Assembly: GCA_029834535.1 (NCBI GenBank)
Contig: JAQMWT010000590.1
Span: forward strand, 1 to 64,000
Direction of reading: 5' to 3'
DNA from: Chrysophaeum taylorii
Lineage: Eukaryota > Sar > Pelagophyceae > Pelagomonadales > Pelagomonadaceae
Length of the DNA stretch: 64,000 bases
The notes under the pieces were generated by a model. It ran no database searches and was not told the DNA's origin. It was given only the letters and a program-made list of their open reading frames with translations. Shown piece by piece: positions 21,121 to 30,543 of this stretch. The number at the start of each line of letters is the position of its first letter. Within the stretch, counting starts at the first letter, position 1. A program made the position numbers and the translations under genes.

Positions 21121-23499
21121 ACCCCTTGCGGTCAACAGTTACCATTAGGAGTGATAGTGTACCCGAACACGGACACCCGCACCGACGACGCAGCCGACGC
21201 CCTTGCCGCGGCCGCATTCGACGATCTTGCTCGCCCGCCGATGGACGAGCCACCCAACGACGTGCTGACCGGTCGTCGGTCTTTGGCACAGATTTATGAG
21301 GATATGTCGAGCGATGAACTCGAAGAGTCGAGCGATGACCTCGAAGCTCCACGATACTGGGAAGACGATTCAGATTCGGAAGATGAAGAAGCGAGACCTT
21401 GTGAACCAGTATCCACGATAACGTTACTTGACGAGTCGTCCACGGACGACGCACCGTTTGTTTTTGACGAGGAAGCCCTCGACGCTATCGGTTTATCTTT
21501 GGACCCTCCAGGGACGACCTTTGGCGACCGAACTGGCTGTGAGCCAGACAAGGATTTCTGCAGTGATAGCTCGTGTGATCATTCGACGGACGAGACGATG
21601 ATCATAGCGAGTGATGCAGACGACGATCTTACGATAGAGTTGACGTCGGGGACGACGCCATCTTTTCCTGCGGACCCCCCGGAAACAGTTTCGGTTACGA
21701 CGGATCGAGCCACGGACACGCCGCCGGAAGAAAAGGATAGGTTTAAGAAGAAGATTAGCGGCGTTCTCGATGAAGACGAAGACGATCCAACGTGGAACCT
21801 GCAGGATTGGTGGACGAGAACTCGGAACTTCTTGCTAAAGAAGCCACCAGAACAACCGCTCAGCTACGGACTCGAAGCCGCCGCCGACACGGAACCGATC
21901 GCCGATGATAAGGATGATCAACCAAGTACGAATGAATCTACGGATGCATTGTGGAATGACGAAATGGATGAGTTATGGGAGAGGTCCTTTGCTTTCAAGA
22001 ACCACGAAGATCAGGATCCCCTACCAGCACTGATTCCCTCCGAGATTGTCATGGAGGAAGAGCGGAAGCCGCCAGATAAAGAGGCTGCCGCGAGCGTTAC
22101 GTCGATGACGCCAACAACAGATGATACGAGAGCTCAAGCCGCGGTATCGATGCCCAACCCCGGAGATGAGCGAGTCAGAGCCCAATGTGCTCACACTGCT
22201 TTGACGCCGCGAGACGGCAAGACGATCCAAGATGATTTGGTTACCCTGAGTTGTTTAGATACGGGTACTCCTACGTTTATGGCCTGTCACATCTACAGGA
22301 ATCGTGACGGACCGAAATTCTCGACGACCATCGGTGTCGATGGAATGGCAGATGTTTCTTATATTTGCCGAGAAATGGTCAGAAAGTTGGCCAAAGATAA
22401 GCTGATTTTCGATGAAGGCGAACTTCCGATTAAGCGCAGGCTGTGCGGATCGGGGTTGAATACGACGACGATCTTTCGTTGGATCGCGATTCGGGTCGCT
22501 CTCGCCGACAACATCGCCGCCCCCCATTGTCGCTATTGTGGCCGATACGAACTATTTGTTCCTGTTGGGAGGGCGCGATATACGAGTTTTAGGAGCCGTC
22601 GTGGACTACCCCAAGATCGGATCTGTTTTTATCGAACCCAAGTCGTCTACGGGCGCAAGAAGATTAAAGTCAAGTACGAACGAGTCGATGCACCCATCGT
22701 GACCTTTCGGTCTATTTACGATCGAGACCCGATAACCGTGCCGATTTACAATCATCAACACGATGCCTTTCGGAAGAGTCTCGACCTAGTCAAGACTCGA
22801 GTTTACGCTGGGTTGAGCACGATTAATGACCTCCGCAGCCCGCCGCCGGAACGAACGGTAGCCTTGGCTACGCGGGGACATGCTACGACCAAATTCCCCC
22901 CAGCTCCGGGAGAAGCCGCGCGAGTAGTAGTGGCTTACGCTGAGCGCACGCTTCAAATCGAGCCCGGTCGAACTTACAATCTACCGGTTATTTTGTCGAA
23001 GCCTATGGAAATGGGACACGTTTTAGTCGCTACGTTTGCAGAAAACGAGCAGTTGGGCGTTGTCGAAGGAATGTGTTCTTATTGCGAAGAGCACGACCGG
23101 TCCGCTGCTCGGGTTGCGGTTACTGCCGCGGAAGAAGTGCCGACGATCGTCACTCAAGGCGAGGTTCTCGCGATTGGCGATATTATTCGGTACGAAGATG
23201 AGTTAAACGTCTCTACGATCAACGAACTTACGAAAGAATGTGAAGAAGGATACGACAAAGGGAGCCTTTCTTTCACCGTTTCCGTCGCTAGTCATTTGGC
23301 GCATTGCGACGCGTCTCTCCCGCCGATGTTGCTGAGCACGGCGCAGAAGGACGCTACGACCGCTATGGCGGACAAGTCCTCCCTCAAACGGCCCGAAGGC
23401 GACGACGATTTCGCTCGAAGGTCGGAAGAAGATGAAAAGAAGTGCCCCGAGATCACCGAAACAAAGATCCGCCACCGATACGAAAAGGTTCAATGGCTT

Positions 23500-24310
23500 C
23501 CAATCACTTATCGCAAGGTGGTGATGCTGTTCAGTGGAGCCGGAGGCAGTACTTTAGGTCTCCAACGAGCCAACGAAATGTGTGGGACGTCGTTTCGAGT
23601 CGTGCTAGCACTCGATGCGTCGGACACCGCCAACCAGATCCACCACAAGAACTTCCGAATATTCCTGTGGTGCAGCACACAGTGTGGTCGCTATGTTACA
23701 ACCTTACGGTTGATCGAATCTTATTTACCCTACGCGGAATGGTCGTCGTCGATGTGTATCGCGTCGCCACCCTGCGTACACTCCGCTCTGTGCAACTTGA
23801 CGTCTAGAGATGATGGGAAGGGAGTCACCGCCACCCACTGGACGATGAAATTATGCAAGATGGCTGGTTTCTTCATGTGGTTGATAGAGCAGGGTTCCTC
23901 GGTAATTTCTTATGTTGCACGTTTGCACCCTTACGTGTCTGTCGTCAATTTTTACGACATAACGCCCAGTTTGATGAGCTGTCGCGTGCGATTGTTGGTT
24001 TCCAGCCATCCGCTCCATTTGCGCGCAGTTCCAAAGACTTGCAAGAATATGCAACAAGAGTTCGCCGCCGCGCTTGGCTACGCCGACGAACGACATTTAC
24101 TTCAGATGAACAATTTAGGATCATCACGAGCCGCGACAGACGCAGCTTATACCGTTACGCGTGTCCCGCTTCGCGTAGGACCGCACCGTTCCGATTACAG
24201 ATCTCTGAATCTGAAAATGACTTCGGAGTTGCTGACAATGCCCCTTCATTTTGATTGGGCCGGCTTCTCCATGACGACCTCGTTGAAACACTTGGCGTCC
24301 GTCGTGCCAC
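23500..24310 (+). mobile_element. Part of the methyltransferase element: C5-cytosine DNA methyltransferase-like domain
   Basis: The domain begins KVVMLFSGAGGSTLGLQRAN, the S-adenosylmethionine-binding motif I of C5-cytosine DNA methyltransferases. It continues with VVLALDASDTAN, in the position of motif II, and CIASPPC, the motif IV that holds the catalytic cysteine. It ends with MPLHFDWAGF and HLASVVPPD, which match the target-recognition end (FPDDY..W and GNAVPP) of the family. Length and order fit a single catalytic domain. It belongs to a fossil element; whether it ever had activity cannot be judged from sequence. Confidence 0.7.
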
Positions 24311-25025
24311 CAGACACGATGACCTTATAGTGCTCGATCTGCACAACTCCGTGACCAAGGATTTTCACTTGAGCGGCGAAGCTTTGCCTCGGCGTTGGGT
24401 CCTGCAGACCGACCGTTTGATTATTATTTGCAAATTGATGAAACCACCCTTCGTCACGTACAAGTTCCGCTGTTAAACACGCGCACACGTGTCGTAAGAT
24501 GGGTATCAACTGATGATCTCCAAGATCGCACCAAATGGAAACCTCCAGAGGTACCGTTGATTCCGCGTGCAACAGATGAGCCGGGGACGTCTCATTCTTC
24601 TTCAGCTGCTCCCCCCGACAACCAAATTTGGACGTTCCGCCAGATCCTGAGCGAGATCGGGAACCGAAGATCAAGAGCGAGCCGAGTGTTCGTGTCAAAG
24701 GCGAGAGGATCAACAAAAGCCACCCGGAAGTGAGACTAAAATATGAGAAAAAGCTTGATGTGCCATGGAAAGATGCGCCGCGCGATGCTGAGGGTGCACC
24801 GCTACCGCAAACTCCTTCGTCCCAGCTGACGCCGGAACCGATTCCGGCATGGCTTCCCTGCTCCGTTTCTGTGGTCGCGGAGCGTGCGGGAATCGACATC
24901 GATTTGGCAGCCGCAACCATCGTTCAAGACCGGGCTCCAATTGGCTTCGCCGAAGAATTTTTTGTTGAGGTCGAAGCGTGTGACATGCATGATATCTCAA
25001 AATCTCGGCAGCGGCATGTGGCGAC

Positions 25026-26171
25026 TTGACACGATCCAGAGGCAAGCAGGTGATCAATCCATTCCCAGCTGGCCAGGAGCTGCTGAACAGTGCTCACGAT
25101 GGAGCCAAGTTCTTTTCTTACGGTACACGTTTGAAGGATCTGCATGCGCTTTTGCACTTACAGCCAGGGAAATCGCCGAAGCTCAAGCTCGACCTCAATA
25201 AGACGAGGTTCCGGGCGCGATACCAACTTATTCGTTCCTTGCTGCGTATGCACCACGTGCTCAAACTGTACGCGGCTACGAACATTGGACTACCCTGGAC
25301 AATCAGTGATGAGCAAGGGGTGGCGTTGGCTGATTTCGAGGCGATTTTTGCTATAACGGATGATGCCGTTGTTTTCGTGCAACATGAACACTTATACCTG
25401 GGGGCGTGCGCCGCAATGATCAAGCACAACATGGTCGAGTCTCTGCGAGCTGGGACGCTAGAAGTAATTGATCTCCCGAACATAACTGCGAAATCCATGC
25501 CACGTAAGACTGTCGATGTCGACGACCTCAGCGAGACCGGCAAAATCTGTCTTGAACGGGCTATTCTCGAATGTGAGCGTCGGTTTTGTGGGAATAATGA
25601 AAACTACGTGCGTCACTTCGACTACGAATTCAACGATCGCGAGCTGATTGCCTTCCTTCTTGACTTTCGGACTATCAACTGCCGGCACCTGTCGTCGTCC
25701 AATCAGAGAGCTCAGGCCAGGAACTTGCTCAAGGAAGAATATGTGATTTACGCACGGACTGCATTCCACCACGAAAAGGCAAAGACTTCCTCCGAGTCTG
25801 CGCCGCCCTCCGAGCCTGCGCCTGCCCGCAGTCTCTTGGTGGCACTCGATGCACGCGGCGCTTGGGACGACGACATTAGTGGCGACGTGCCTTCTTTTGC
25901 TATGCCTGAGAACCAGATGCCCGATTTCAATGTGGAGTTTGAACAGGTCTTCACTCAATGGATCAGGCTCTCGAGATCGCCCAACTGGAAAGTGCATTAT
26001 CCTGAACTTGAGAAGAAGGATGAAGTCGGCTTCACAGATCTGGCTGTGCTCGACGGACGAAAGCTGTATCGACCGCTCACCAAGGAGCAATATGGGTTCC
26101 TTCCGGACATGGCGAGAGCCTCTAAGGGTTTTTTCAATTGGTACACATGGCGCGCAGAGCTACTAGTGTGA
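25026..26171 (+). pseudogene. hAT-family DNA transposase fragment
   Basis: An open frame of 381 residues has no upstream ATG, so it is probably truncated at its N-terminus. It begins inside the region that precedes the TRWNS motif of hAT transposases (here LDLNKTRFRARYQLIRSLLR). It continues through a helical insertion (HVLKLYAATNIGLPW, EHLYLGACAAMIKH), the segment FLLDFRTINCRHLSS that matches the conserved LDPR region, and the C-terminal dimerisation region (YGFLPDMARASKGFF). The usual SSAPSER end is missing. The 5' zinc finger and first catalytic block are absent. It directly abuts the right side of the methyltransferase element. The family call is inference from the pattern of conserved blocks. 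Confidence 0.55.
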
Positions 26172-26911
26172 GCGCTGCCTGAGCATTGGAAATCTTGTCC
26201 TGACCGAGGGAAAGAAACACGTTGCTCGGCGCAGACGAGACGAAGTTGCCCTACTGCGCATGAACAAGAATTCCATTGCGGCGACCCGGATTAAGTACAG
26301 GGACCTCGGACACGAGACCGAGTTTTTTTTCCAAAAACGTCGAGATCACCATCCGCGAAGATTCTTTGGAGATGGAGGTTGATGAGGAAGAACCAGACGC
26401 GAAGACACCGAGGTCGTTCGTTCGTTCGTTCACATCGCCTAAAGTAAGAAACACTGAACCCCATCCACGGTAACTCCTCCTTCGTCCCGAAACGCGAATG
26501 AATCCAAGAGCACCAGACCTAGTAGGCAATAGCACGCGGGGGGCACGGAACTGACGGGGCGCGGTAGGGACCGGCGCTGGCGTTAAAAAAAAAAAAAAAG
26601 TGGGGTTCACTTCACAAAGGTTCACGATGGCCACATAGGGTGACTGACGTGTTCACTTCAAATCACTTCACCAATAATATTGCGTGGCTGGTGAAGTGGT
26701 TCACGTTCACTTGCTGAAGTGAATTAATTCCCAACGCTGTCGCTGGTTGGTGTGTAAAACAATGACGTCATCTAGGGTTAATTAATTAATAAAGGACTGT
26801 TTTTGACGTTATACGACAACAACAACAACAAAATCGAGTTTTTGTCGCCACTACAGTGTACTGAAGAAAAGGAGCTTTCATCACATTTCCACTTTCTCAT
26901 TTCGAGTGCGC
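26172..26911. other. Intergenic, with inverted-repeat cluster and AT-rich box
   Basis: No gene seen. An A-run lies at 26585-26599. From 26604 to 26723 TTCACTT and AAGTGAA motifs recur. CACTTCACCA (26664-26673) pairs with TGGTGAAGTG (26689-26698), and TTCACTT (26706-26712) with AAGTGAA (26717-26723). Just upstream of the tyrosinase-like gene lies TTAATTAATTAATAAAGG (about 26778-26795), an AT-rich box that is also found upstream of the ABCG gene. Confidence 0.55.
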
Positions 26912-28786
26912 ATGGCGTCGATGAGCGAGCTCGAGCAGGTGAGGTTCGTGGACCTCCCGAGGAGCGAGGCGGAGCCCGCGCCGAAGTGGCCCATGGTTGC
27001 CGCGGTGTGCTTTGTCGTGGTCGCAGCCTTCGGGTTGTCCAAGCACCTGGGGAGTAGTCATTCCGACCCAACCCAGGAGTTGAGTCGCGTGGTGACTTAT
27101 AAGCTCGTCGCGACCAACGATGACTACTTTAAAGCCCCTACTGCCGCTTACCCGTTCCTCGCGAACCGCACCTTGATCGAGCCGTTCCGCGAAACGCGGT
27201 TGAGCCTGGAGCCGAAACCTCCGTCGCGATGGTGGATCTCGGGTCCCGAAGAGCTCGAGTTCGAGACCCCCGAAGCGGTGGTAGTCCTCTCCAAGGTTGG
27301 GACGTATGTCGTGACGGCCCACCCCCTCGCGAGCTTCGAGGTCGTGTGCCGATACGTCCGGCGCGAGGTGAGGGACTTGTCGGCGGTAGACCGCGAAGCT
27401 TATTTCGATGCTACCGAGAAGGTGTACAAACTCCCGATTGGAACCGGGCTCCGGCGGTACGGCGAGGGTTGGAAGGACGTGACCTTCTTCGTCGAGCTCC
27501 ACAATCGGCTCGCCGGCGCGCGAGACTGCGACCACCTTCACGACGGGCCCGGGTTCCTCGGTCAGCACGCGGCGTTCACTCTCACTTTCGAAAGAGTGAT
27601 CCAGCTCGCGAACCCAAAGGTGAGCGTGCCCTTCTGGGACTACACGATCGAATCGAGAGCCGTCGAGATTTCGGGTCGCGTCGAATCCTGGCGCGAATCT
27701 GTCGTGTTTTCCGATTCCTGGTTCTCGCCGTTTCCGGTTGGCGACGGGAAAGCCGTCGACGCCGGTCGATGGGCGTACGCGAGCGTCGTCGGGCGCGCCT
27801 GGAACGTCACGACCTCCCGAAACGCCTACGGCCTCATGCGCGCACCCTGGAACCTCAACCCCGTCCCATTTCTGACCCGCCACAACCTCACCTACGGCTT
27901 CTCGCTGTCGGACGTTCCGTCGTGCACCGACCACTACGCGGTCGTGCAACAAACCGTCTGGTCGGAGTTTGCGATCGACATCCAGTACAACGCCCACGGT
28001 ACCGTCCACGCGATGATCGGAGGGGTATGGGGCGCCGACTACGTCGAATTCCTCGACGCCATCGACTTCAGGAAAATTCCAGCGCAAAACGTCGCTCTCG
28101 AGGCGTTCGCGACACAAAAGAATTTGTGGCGCGCGAATTACCTCCAGTGCCCCGATTACTGCGACCTCGCCACGGTGGACTGCGCGTGCTCGTGCCCGTC
28201 GTTGCACCAGTGGATCAGCGAAAATCGCACGCGCGGCATCCTCGCGATGGTGTCTCCCGTATTTTTCGACGAAAAGTACCTCACCGATAAGCGAAATAAC
28301 GACGTCTCGGCGCAACTCCTGACCCTCCTCTGCAACGGCTATGACGGCATGCGACCAAAAACCGGCGATTCTCTCGAGTCCGCGTCCCCGCTCGACCCGT
28401 CCTTCTATCCCACGCACCCGACCCTCGACCGTCTCTTCCATTGGCGCCGCGTCCTCGGATTTTCTAACACGACCTGGCAAAACGACGACGCGAGGTCCGT
28501 CTCGTTTCAAGATGCGGGCTACTGCTGGGGCCACAACGACGACGACCTCCTGGTCTGGTTGGACCTCTTCCCCGATCTCCCTGGACCCTATACCAACGCG
28601 CAACTCTGGGACCTCTTCGACCCCACTTCCATCGATTCGCCGCTCCCCTACGTCTACGACACCTTCGACTGGCCCCACTGTGTCGACGCGGGCTACCCGC
28701 TCTCCCTCGTCGGCAACGCGACCAACACCGCCACCTCGGGCAAGGCGGCGATCGACGACATTGCCGACGTCATCGTCTATCGGTGA
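26912..28786 (+). CDS. Tyrosinase-like type-3 copper protein, membrane-anchored
   Basis: The ATG at 26912 gives 624 residues. Residues of about 26-45 (MVAAVCFVVVAAFGLS) form one hydrophobic helix near the N-terminus, so the protein is probably a type II membrane or secretory-pathway protein. The dicopper centre is visible. In CuA, candidate ligands are His210 and His219 (HDGPGFLGQH), with His197 or His208 before them. CuB has HGTVH (His362, His366) and DPSFYPTHPTLDRLFHW, with His502 in the place of the third ligand. The surrounding blocks VSVPFWDYT and DPSF..DRLF are typical of tyrosinases and related polyphenol oxidases, which oxidise phenols to quinones. A cysteine-rich loop (CPDYCDLATVDCACSC) near residues 411-426 is an insertion. 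It may be extracellular and act on cell-wall or environmental phenols. The substrate is not predictable. The open antisense frame 26897-28678 is a shadow. Confidence 0.85.
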   Translation: MASMSELEQVRFVDLPRSEAEPAPKWPMVAAVCFVVVAAFGLSKHLGSSHSDPTQELSRVVTYKLVATNDDYFKAPTAAYPFLANRTLIEPFRETRLSLEPKPPSRWWISGPEELEFETPEAVVVLSKVGTYVVTAHPLASFEVVCRYVRREVRDLSAVDREAYFDATEKVYKLPIGTGLRRYGEGWKDVTFFVELHNRLAGARDCDHLHDGPGFLGQHAAFTLTFERVIQLANPKVSVPFWDYTIESRAVEISGRVESWRESVVFSDSWFSPFPVGDGKAVDAGRWAYASVVGRAWNVTTSRNAYGLMRAPWNLNPVPFLTRHNLTYGFSLSDVPSCTDHYAVVQQTVWSEFAIDIQYNAHGTVHAMIGGVWGADYVEFLDAIDFRKIPAQNVALEAFATQKNLWRANYLQCPDYCDLATVDCACSCPSLHQWISENRTRGILAMVSPVFFDEKYLTDKRNNDVSAQLLTLLCNGYDGMRPKTGDSLESASPLDPSFYPTHPTLDRLFHWRRVLGFSNTTWQNDDARSVSFQDAGYCWGHNDDDLLVWLDLFPDLPGPYTNAQLWDLFDPTSIDSPLPYVYDTFDWPHCVDAGYPLSLVGNATNTATSGKAAIDDIADVIVYR

Positions 28787-29582
28787 TCTATCCTATCTAC
28801 TACTACCTCCGACGCATATCGTAAAAGACCTCACCTAGAAGGAAGGCCTTGGGTTAGGGCTAGAGCTTTCTACTTGTGTCCTATCTACCTTTGACCTCTT
28901 GCCTTTGGTGGCGGCGCTTTCAAGAAGGGAGGCAGAAAAACTAAACTAAACTCCTCCTTTCGCACGCCGCCAGTCAACTAAACTCCTCCTTTCGCACGCC
29001 GCCAGTCGGCCTTCACGAAACTTGTAGGCGTTTGCTGTTTTTGGTGGTGCGTTGCCGCCGTATCTACTGCGACTGGGGCTTCGCCACTGTCTTCGGCACG
29101 CGCACCGCCATTAACGTCGCCGGGTCACCATGGTACCACCGGTGACTCCAATCCAACCCAATCCCTGATTACGTATTTCTCGTCGCGCCATCCTGCGTGC
29201 TATTCTCCCATACGAGCCGAGCCCCCCATACGAGCCGAGCGAGCGAGCCCCAGACACACCTTCAAAGGCATCATACTGATTACGTATTTCTCGTCGCGCC
29301 ATCCTGCGTGCTATTCCCCCATACGAGCCGAGCGAGCGAGCCCCAAACACACCTTCAAAGGCATCATCCCTGTCACGTCTCCACACGAAATAAATAACTA
29401 ACCCCGCTAACCTTTGAGTTTACTCCTAACCCCCCCTCTTACTTATTTATTTATTTATTTATTCATTTATTTATTCATTTACTTATTACCAGTCGACCTT
29501 TAATAAATAACCCTCAACCCCCCTCCCCATGCTTTGTCTAAAACCCTGAGGCTAGGTTGTCGCTGAAGAATTAAAGACAGAG
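28787..29582. other. Intergenic with two short tandem duplications
   Basis: A 33-bp unit containing CTCCTCCTTTCGCACGCCGC is present twice at about 28944-29008. A 110-bp unit starting CTGATTACGTATTTCTCGTC is present twice at about 29164-29370. A TTTA/TTCA-rich tract lies at 29435-29480. No gene is seen. This is the spacer between the tyrosinase-like gene and eL36. Confidence 0.6.
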
Positions 29583-29897
29583 ATGGCACCAATCCGCCTC
29601 CGTACCAAGGTCCCCTACGAGACGCAGAAGCGACCCAAGGTCAACCGCAAGGCCAGGAAGGGCAAGCCGAGCAACCGCGTCATGATCGTCCGCGACGTCA
29701 TCTCCGAGGTCGCCGGCCTCAGCCCCTACGAGAAACGTCTCCTCGACATGATCAAGACTGGCGGCGCGAGCTCGGAGAAGCGTATGTACAAGTATGCCAA
29801 GCAGCGCCTCGGGACCCACAAACGTGCGCTCAAGAAGCGCGAAGCCATGAAGGATGTCTACGCCCAGATGCGCGCGCGACAGGCGATGGAAAAGTAA
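29583..29897 (+). CDS. RPL36: 60S ribosomal protein eL36
   Basis: The 104-residue product matches eukaryotic eL36 in length and in its central signature: a basic N-terminal third, then VRDVISEVAGLSPYEKRLLD, then KRMYKYAKQRLGTHKRALKK and a helical C-terminus ending MRARQAMEK. eL36 is a component of the large subunit of cytosolic ribosomes. The ATG at 29583 is the only sensible start. No intron is needed. Its presence shows that the window is eukaryotic nuclear DNA. Confidence 0.95.
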   Translation: MAPIRLRTKVPYETQKRPKVNRKARKGKPSNRVMIVRDVISEVAGLSPYEKRLLDMIKTGGASSEKRMYKYAKQRLGTHKRALKKREAMKDVYAQMRARQAMEK

Positions 29898-30543
29898 CTT
29901 CCACTTGCCGCGACGTAAAGTAAGCAGATCCAGACACGTCTACTCTAGCTAGTAAGTAACCGTTTGGACAGACGGTCGGACCTTCGTTGTGATTTATTCG
30001 GGCTGGCTGTCATGATGTATGGGCCGCGCTGGTACGACATGGTGAACTTGTGCCAAAAGCTCACCACGCTTCTGGGACGTTTGGTTTCGAACGACAATGT
30101 CGTGGTTCGCCCCGTGTTCGCCGGTCTCCTACACGCGAGGTGCCTAGGCAAGGTGGGTCTTTTTGATTTTTAAACTCAGCTCAAACGAAAAAAATGCTTG
30201 AAACCAACCACCCGAGCTGCCTTTCTTTCACCCCCGCCGGGGTTCCACGGCTTTCTGTCGGTCGCCCTCTGATCGATGAAACCTTTGTCGTCGTTCGCGC
30301 CCAGCACACCGTGTCGGGGGACCAGACCACCTGTTGGGGGGGGTGGCGAAGTGAGCGGGTCGGGAGACATTCGTTGGTGGTTGTCCTACCCCTCGTTCAA
30401 CTCGTAAAAATTCGAAAAAATACAAACAAAACCCCCTTTTATTATTATTTACTATATTATCTAGTTGACCCTGATTAATTAATAAAAAACCCTCCCCTCG
30501 TTACGCATTGCTGGTGTCATCACACTCATCACCGCGTACACGC
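29898..30543. other. Intergenic, no gene seen
   Basis: Short frames on both strands lack domains. The stretch ends with an AT-rich piece (TTATTATTATTTACTATATT near 30438, then GATTAATTAATAAAAAACCC near 30472). The latter resembles the box upstream of the tyrosinase-like gene and may be part of the promoter of the ABCG gene or of the 3' end of eL36. Confidence 0.5.

Larger units (their letters stand above)
18283..25000 (+). mobile_element. Broken Gag-protease-cytosine methyltransferase element (LTR-retrotransposon kin), copy 1
   Basis: The left edge begins TGTGGCGGCA, a possible LTR start, and is followed by an 800-base leader. An acidic, coiled-coil and Gag-like region spans about 19.08-21.1 kb and ends in an Arg/Ser-rich stretch. 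A long acidic spacer follows. A retropepsin-like segment lies near 22.25-22.7 kb (around DVSYICREMV). A C5-cytosine methyltransferase-like domain spans about 23.5-24.3 kb. It shows motif I LFSGAGGSTLGLQRAN, motif IV ASPPC, and a C-terminal stretch SFKH/SLKHLASVVPPD-like that matches the end of such enzymes. No reverse transcriptase, RNase H or integrase is seen. The right end fades near 25.0 kb, where a hAT fragment starts. The element is broken, with perhaps three to five breaks, though one frame stays open for 4.9 kb (19456-24330). A second copy starts near 63.02 kb. Capture of DNA methyltransferases by Ty3-type retrotransposons has been reported in dinoflagellates and a charophyte alga; the order seen here is unusual. 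Confidence 0.7.

Noticed and set aside
26897-28678. 593-residue antisense frame
   Set aside because: Exact antisense of the tyrosinase-like gene, whose copper-ligand motifs are convincing; the antisense frame has none.
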